Of a DNA stretch of 64,000 nt, positions 60,003 through 64,000 are shown one piece after another (the first letter of the stretch is position 1; each line of letters begins with the position of its first letter). The notes under the pieces are model-generated. The model did no database searches. It was given only the letters and a program-made list of their open reading frames with translations, and was not told the DNA's origin. The position numbers and the translations under genes were made by a program. The stretch covers positions 153,829,741-153,893,740 of the forward strand of contig CM041465.1 of NCBI GenBank assembly GCA_023213395.1. The letters run 5' to 3'. The stretch comes from Cycas panzhihuaensis. Taxonomy: Eukaryota; Cycadophyta.

Positions 60003-61917
60003 TTAGGTTGTGCTTGATTTGAAGTATTTCTTATGATCTAAAGTTTGTTTGCTTTATTTCTTTTATATTTTTGGCAAAAACTCTAAATTTTGTGTAGTGC
60101 TAGAGTAAAAATATAGCTAGTTGTAGTTGATTACAGTCTCTTGCAATAGATTATTTGCCTATTTGCACTCATCTAGGGTTTTGATCAAAGTTTCTTAAAG
60201 AAATAAATGAAAATTCATGTTTTTCATTCATTACAACCCTACTATTGATTATTTTTACTTAATGGAACTTCTTTAGTGCTTATTGTAGCCTTGCACTTGG
60301 TCTTACTACCTGTCAAAGGGGATTTGAGGCATTTTTAGGGTCTATCTAGATTCATTTCTCTCTATCTAGTTTTCACAAAACCCTAGACTTTGGTAGAGTT
60401 ATTCTCTTAATATGGAGTTTCTTTCTAAGTTTCATCATCTTTAGTAGCTTCCTCTATGTTCTACATCCCCCACTCTATGTTTTCACATCATTTGGCATGG
60501 TTACTAAGCTCCTAAAGCTCCACAGGAGGTGCACGCCTTATGCGCAGGTTGTGCGATTAAGAAACTTAAATAAACATTGAAAATTTTCAATACTTTTATC
60601 ATATATTTAATTTTTAATCATATGATACTAAATTGGATTATAATTTATAACTAAAATCCACCTAAAGCTTCTTTGTTTAGTCACATTCAGCCCTCATATG
60701 ACCTCTTTATATAACTTAAAGTGTAAACTTCAAATTTTATTTAACTAGATTTGATCATTTTTTATTTTGGAATCACTTAGCTCTTTTTAATAATATTTCA
60801 AGTTCGCTAGCACCCTAGTGGTATTAGTAGGTGGACATGTGCAACCTATAGGTGATCAGAGGTCTATTTAGAGGGGGCTTAACCCTATTTTTCACTTATT
60901 TTTTAGGCATAAATAGGTACTTGTACTATTTCTATGATATCTCCTCAATTGTATGTATGTTTTGTGAACCATTTAGATCATCAAAAAGTAGATTCAAATC
61001 TCTACAACCTAGAATCAAATTAAGCCAAATTTGGAGCTAATTTATAGGAGATATTAACTACTTAATTTGGTATTTATGATTAAGTTATTTGAGCTTTATT
61101 TTTCAAGTTTTGAAGGTTTTTGTAATTTCTTTGATGTTCTTTTTCTAGATTAGGTTGTAGCTTATCTTTTTTAGCTATCCAATTCTAATTTTTTAGGCTA
61201 ATTAGAGCATGGTGATGTTTCTTGTATAGGTGTTGCTCTTGGAAGGTTGAAGAAGTTTACTCTTAAAGCTTAGCCTATCAAAGAGCTTTCTAAACCTACC
61301 CTTGTCATTTTAATTTACTTTATTTCATCTTCATTTCAAAGGAACCTATTGTGTATAAGAAACTCACTTAAAAAATTAAATTTTCACATTAAAAAGATAA
61401 ATCTTGAATTGAACCCCCATTTCTAGCCTTGTAAGGGGAACAATTAAGACCCCTAAAGTTACCACCATGTACATACCCTTGGCCTACTTATATTGGATGA
61501 AGAATATCATTAACTATCAAGTGTATTAGGTAGTAGGCTAAAGTAGAGGCCCTATCCTTTAGAGTTTAGAGACTAAGCTAGACCTAGGGGGTGAGTGTCT
61601 TAGTTAGTAAGTTCTCACAACTAGATCTATTGTTGGGTATAAGTCCAGCATGTGTGGGAAAAAAAATCATAGGGGGTCTTAGGACCTTCCTTTCAACCCA
61701 TGTATTGAGGTATATAGATCCCTTAAGACCATGTAAAGGTATATTAGGTATGTAGTTTACCACTTGTAAGCAGACGCCATTAGACAGGATAGTAACTGAG
61801 AACTTTATTAGAGATCCTTAGCGTTAGAATTCTAGATTAGAAACCACTTAAGAAGATTGGTACCTTATTACACAAAAACTTTAAACACATAAAATCAAAT
61901 ACAAAAACCTTTCAAAC
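60003..61917 (+). other. Copia-5 long leader
   Basis: About 1.9 kb lies between the primer site and gag. No protein similarity was seen. Short open frames such as 60852-61040 have no motif. An inserted or spliced segment is possible but not shown. Confidence 0.45.
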
Positions 61918-62890
61918 ATGGCATCATAAATGCTCCTTTCAAACACCATTAAGCTTACTGGGATAAACAACTTTATACCATAGAAGAAGTAAGTTAAAAC
62001 TTGGTTATCATGAATGAATTTTTGGCCTATATTAATGGGGACATACCCCTTTCTATTCATATACGGGACCCTAATGATTCCACTAAAATAATCCCATCAG
62101 ATATTGTAGCCTTAACAAACTTCAAAGCTAAGGACAACATAGCATTATCCTTCCTCCACTTGGTAGTTGAAGACCAAGTGGATCAAAACATTGATATCGC
62201 CTAAGCATCTCATTAGGCATGGAGTATACTTTTTGCCCTCTATGAGAAAAAAGATGAATCTAGATCTTTAATACTTAAAGCCTATCTATTTACTATGCCC
62301 TTTTCCAAAAATATTACCAACTATTTGATTGAAGTAAAAATAACATGAAAATAATTTGATTATCCTTGGTGAGCCACCTTCCAATCATGACTTGATTTCT
62401 AACACCATTAACATTCTTCCTATTGAATACAACTCCTCTATATCCAAGATACATAAGAATTACTATAAGATAGATTTTATAACCTTTGAGGGACTCTTAC
62501 TTCAAGAGGAGAATATACTCAACTAACTAGGGGTGAAATCAACATTTGAATAAGCTTCTACCTTTACAGCTTGAAACCCAGAAAAGAGCAAGATTGTTAA
62601 TAGAGCAGCCTAACAGCTTAGTCAACAAAAGGACCTAGATTAATTCTTGGACTCTCTATATATATCATAAGAGTCATATCAATAACCAACTCGGTAATAA
62701 CTTGTTAGTACCTCCTCTTCCTCTTATCTAACTTAGTAGTCTTAGCATCAGCCACAGGGACAATCTCGAAAGAATTAGCATGGCAAACCAAATGTCAGCT
62801 ATCTCTACTATGGAAAAATTGGATATCTAGCTATTGAATGTAAGAGATAATAGGCTAATTTAGAACTATTACAAAACCAAAGGAGCTAAG
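61918..62890 (+). pseudogene. Copia-5 gag and zinc knuckle
   Basis: An ATG at 61918 begins a gag frame (SNTIKLTGINNFIP, then VKTWLS) and a one-base shift passes into 62001-62204 (NEFLAYINGDIPLSIHIRDP). The UBN2-like block ALYEKKDESRSLILKAYLFT and NYLIEVK follow near 62235-62340. Near 62798-62850 the knuckle reads YLYYGKIGYLAIECKR, in which the Cys and His positions have become Tyr. Stops are frequent. Confidence 0.7.
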
Positions 62891-63292
62891 CATATGGGCT
62901 ATACTATTAATAACCACCCCCCATTTATCAGTAAGGAGCACCCTCATATAATCAAGGAGGTCCTAGTTACACTTAATAAAGACATGAAGTTTCTTATCAA
63001 CAAGGAGGACCATACCCTCCTTAAGGAGCACCCTTTCCATAATAATAAGACCTTATTTTTCTATAAGAAGGCCTTTATTATTAACAACGTGATTTTGTTC
63101 AATAATAAGGAGATCCTATTTTGTAATAAGGAGGCCCTTATTACTAACAAGGTGATTATATTCAATAATAAGGAGACCCTTTCAACCCATAAGGGGGGCC
63201 ATTATATCCAACTCAAGGCCAATTCTATCAATAGAATTAGAATCCAAGACCCACACAAGGATAAATACCTCAAAATAGGAAATAATTTTTAA
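62891..63292 (+). pseudogene. Copia-5 Gln/Gly-rich gag tail with a 63-bp repeat
   Basis: In the phase of the zinc knuckle this region reads as a Gly-Pro-Tyr-Gln-rich tail (for example QGDYIQ, GDPFNP, GGPLYPTQGQFYQ) in which many expected Gln codons are TAA or TAG. Two adjacent 63-bp units are visible at about 63070-63200. A different phase is open for 132 codons, but that is because it avoids the TAA codons, and its product has no gag features. Confidence 0.6.
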
Positions 63293-63399
63293 ATAGAAAT
63301 TAAAGGAACTAATAGAATAATCAATAATAAGGTGGAAATATAGGAGATGACCAAGACTCCTCCTCTCATAATCTATTTTTTATAGCACTATCCTTACAA

Positions 63400-64000
63400 C
63401 TTAATGAGACCACATGGCTCCTTGATTCCCTTGTAATGAGACACATGATAGGTTTAGAAAAGATGTTGGAAGAGACCTAACTAATCAATGCTCAAATAGT
63501 CATATTTGGGGACAACTTGAATTACAATATGACCATTATTGGTAAGGAACCAATAACAATGAAGGAATCCAATATTAGACACTATATAAGCAATGTGTTC
63601 CTTGTACCTAGTATGAAGATGAACCTACTTTCTATTAGTCAAATGGATAAGTAGAACTTAGATGTCCTCTTTATCTAGGGAATTTACAAAATTATAGACC
63701 ATTCTATAGGTAAACTTGTGGCTATAGGACATGAAGATGATGACTTATATAAGCTGGATGAAGTCCCCTGTGCCACTACTCCATAACATGAATTTTATTC
63801 CATGGCTAACTTAACTTAATCTAATAAGGGGAAGGATGTAATTAATAAAGAGTCCACTTACATATGAGAACCTAGAGAATGCTCCCACTCAAATGATGAT
63901 GTTATCAAAAATAACTCTAAAGACCACCTATGGTATTAATGCCTAGGTCATTTGAACACGCAAAGCTTGAACCTCATGTCTAGGCTAAGAATAATATATG
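63400..64000 (+). pseudogene. Copia-5 protease and GAG-pre-integrase start
   Basis: The frame encodes TTWLLDSLVMRHM, matching the copia protease signature with the Gly after Asp-Ser replaced by Leu. It then has SNVFLVPSMKMNLLSISQM, the usual linker, and near the window end LWY, a stop and CLGHLNTQSLNLMSR, the start of GAG-pre-integrase. The element is cut by the window edge. Confidence 0.75.

Larger units (their letters stand above)
59666..64000 (+). mobile_element. Copia-5: 5' part of a Ty1/copia element, cut by the window end
   Basis: An LTR-like segment, a Met-type primer site, a long leader, gag with zinc knuckle, protease and GAG-pre-integrase follow in order on the plus strand. Integrase and RT are expected to the right of the window. 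Many stops are present, mostly TAA. It inserted into Copia-3. Confidence 0.75.

Noticed and set aside
62894-63292. 132-codon plus-strand open frame, rich in Asn, Lys and Ile
   Set aside because: It is out of phase with the gag zinc knuckle. The true gag phase reads as a Gln/Gly-rich tail with TAA in place of Gln codons, so the open phase is a by-product of that decay.

Overview
The window looks like nuclear DNA of a seed plant with a large, repeat-rich, strongly AT-biased genome. A gymnosperm is plausible because many LTR elements are old, heavily decayed yet still structurally complete, but the sequence does not prove the species. I see one convincing intact host gene, a two-exon type I pectin methylesterase on the minus strand (29777-31705). 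It forms a GC-rich island. Nearly everything else is LTR-retrotransposon wreckage or unannotatable AT-rich sequence. I noticed no rRNA, tRNA or CRISPR array.

Layout. 1-2868: AT-rich, with an LTR/primer-binding-site remnant near 755-1110. 2869-6399: Ty1/copia element, minus strand (Copia-1), with 238-bp LTRs, a polypurine tract, and RNase H, RT and integrase remains, but gag mostly deleted. 7611-25725: a large element with about 2.7-kb LTRs (LARD-like), split by a complete but dead 10.6-kb Ty3/gypsy element (10409-20971, LTRs of exactly 846 bp each). The gypsy copy carries gag, protease, a second gag-like domain, RT, RNase H, integrase, a tandem repeat and a decayed third ORF. 25726-29496: AT-rich with no recognisable gene. 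29497-32592: pectin methylesterase and its flanks, including a 3 x 68-69 bp tandem repeat upstream. 33470-40722: an unclassified repeat (R, copy A) split by a gag-only copia-type element (TR-GAG A, minus, 33859-40030). 42950-48174: copia element, minus (Copia-2), with 197-bp LTRs and a near-perfect target duplication. 49748-50718: R, copy B, uninterrupted. 50719-58840: TR-GAG B, truncated, its gag split by a + strand element with about 538-bp LTRs and a clear Met-tRNA primer site (52119-56970). 58850-59665: 3' end of another minus-strand copia (Copia-3). This is interrupted by a + strand copia (Copia-5) that runs off the window end (59666-64000).

How it fits together. The window is a stack of insertions within insertions, so relative ages can be read from the nesting: the large LARD is older than the gypsy, R is older than TR-GAG A, TR-GAG B is older than the 52-57 kb element, and Copia-3 is older than Copia-5. 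Many frame-breaking stops in these relics are TAA or TAG where family conservation expects Gln. That fits C-to-T decay of methylated cytosine. The pectin methylesterase is free of stops and keeps all catalytic residues, so it is probably functional. Boundaries and similarities were judged by eye; no alignments or searches were run.
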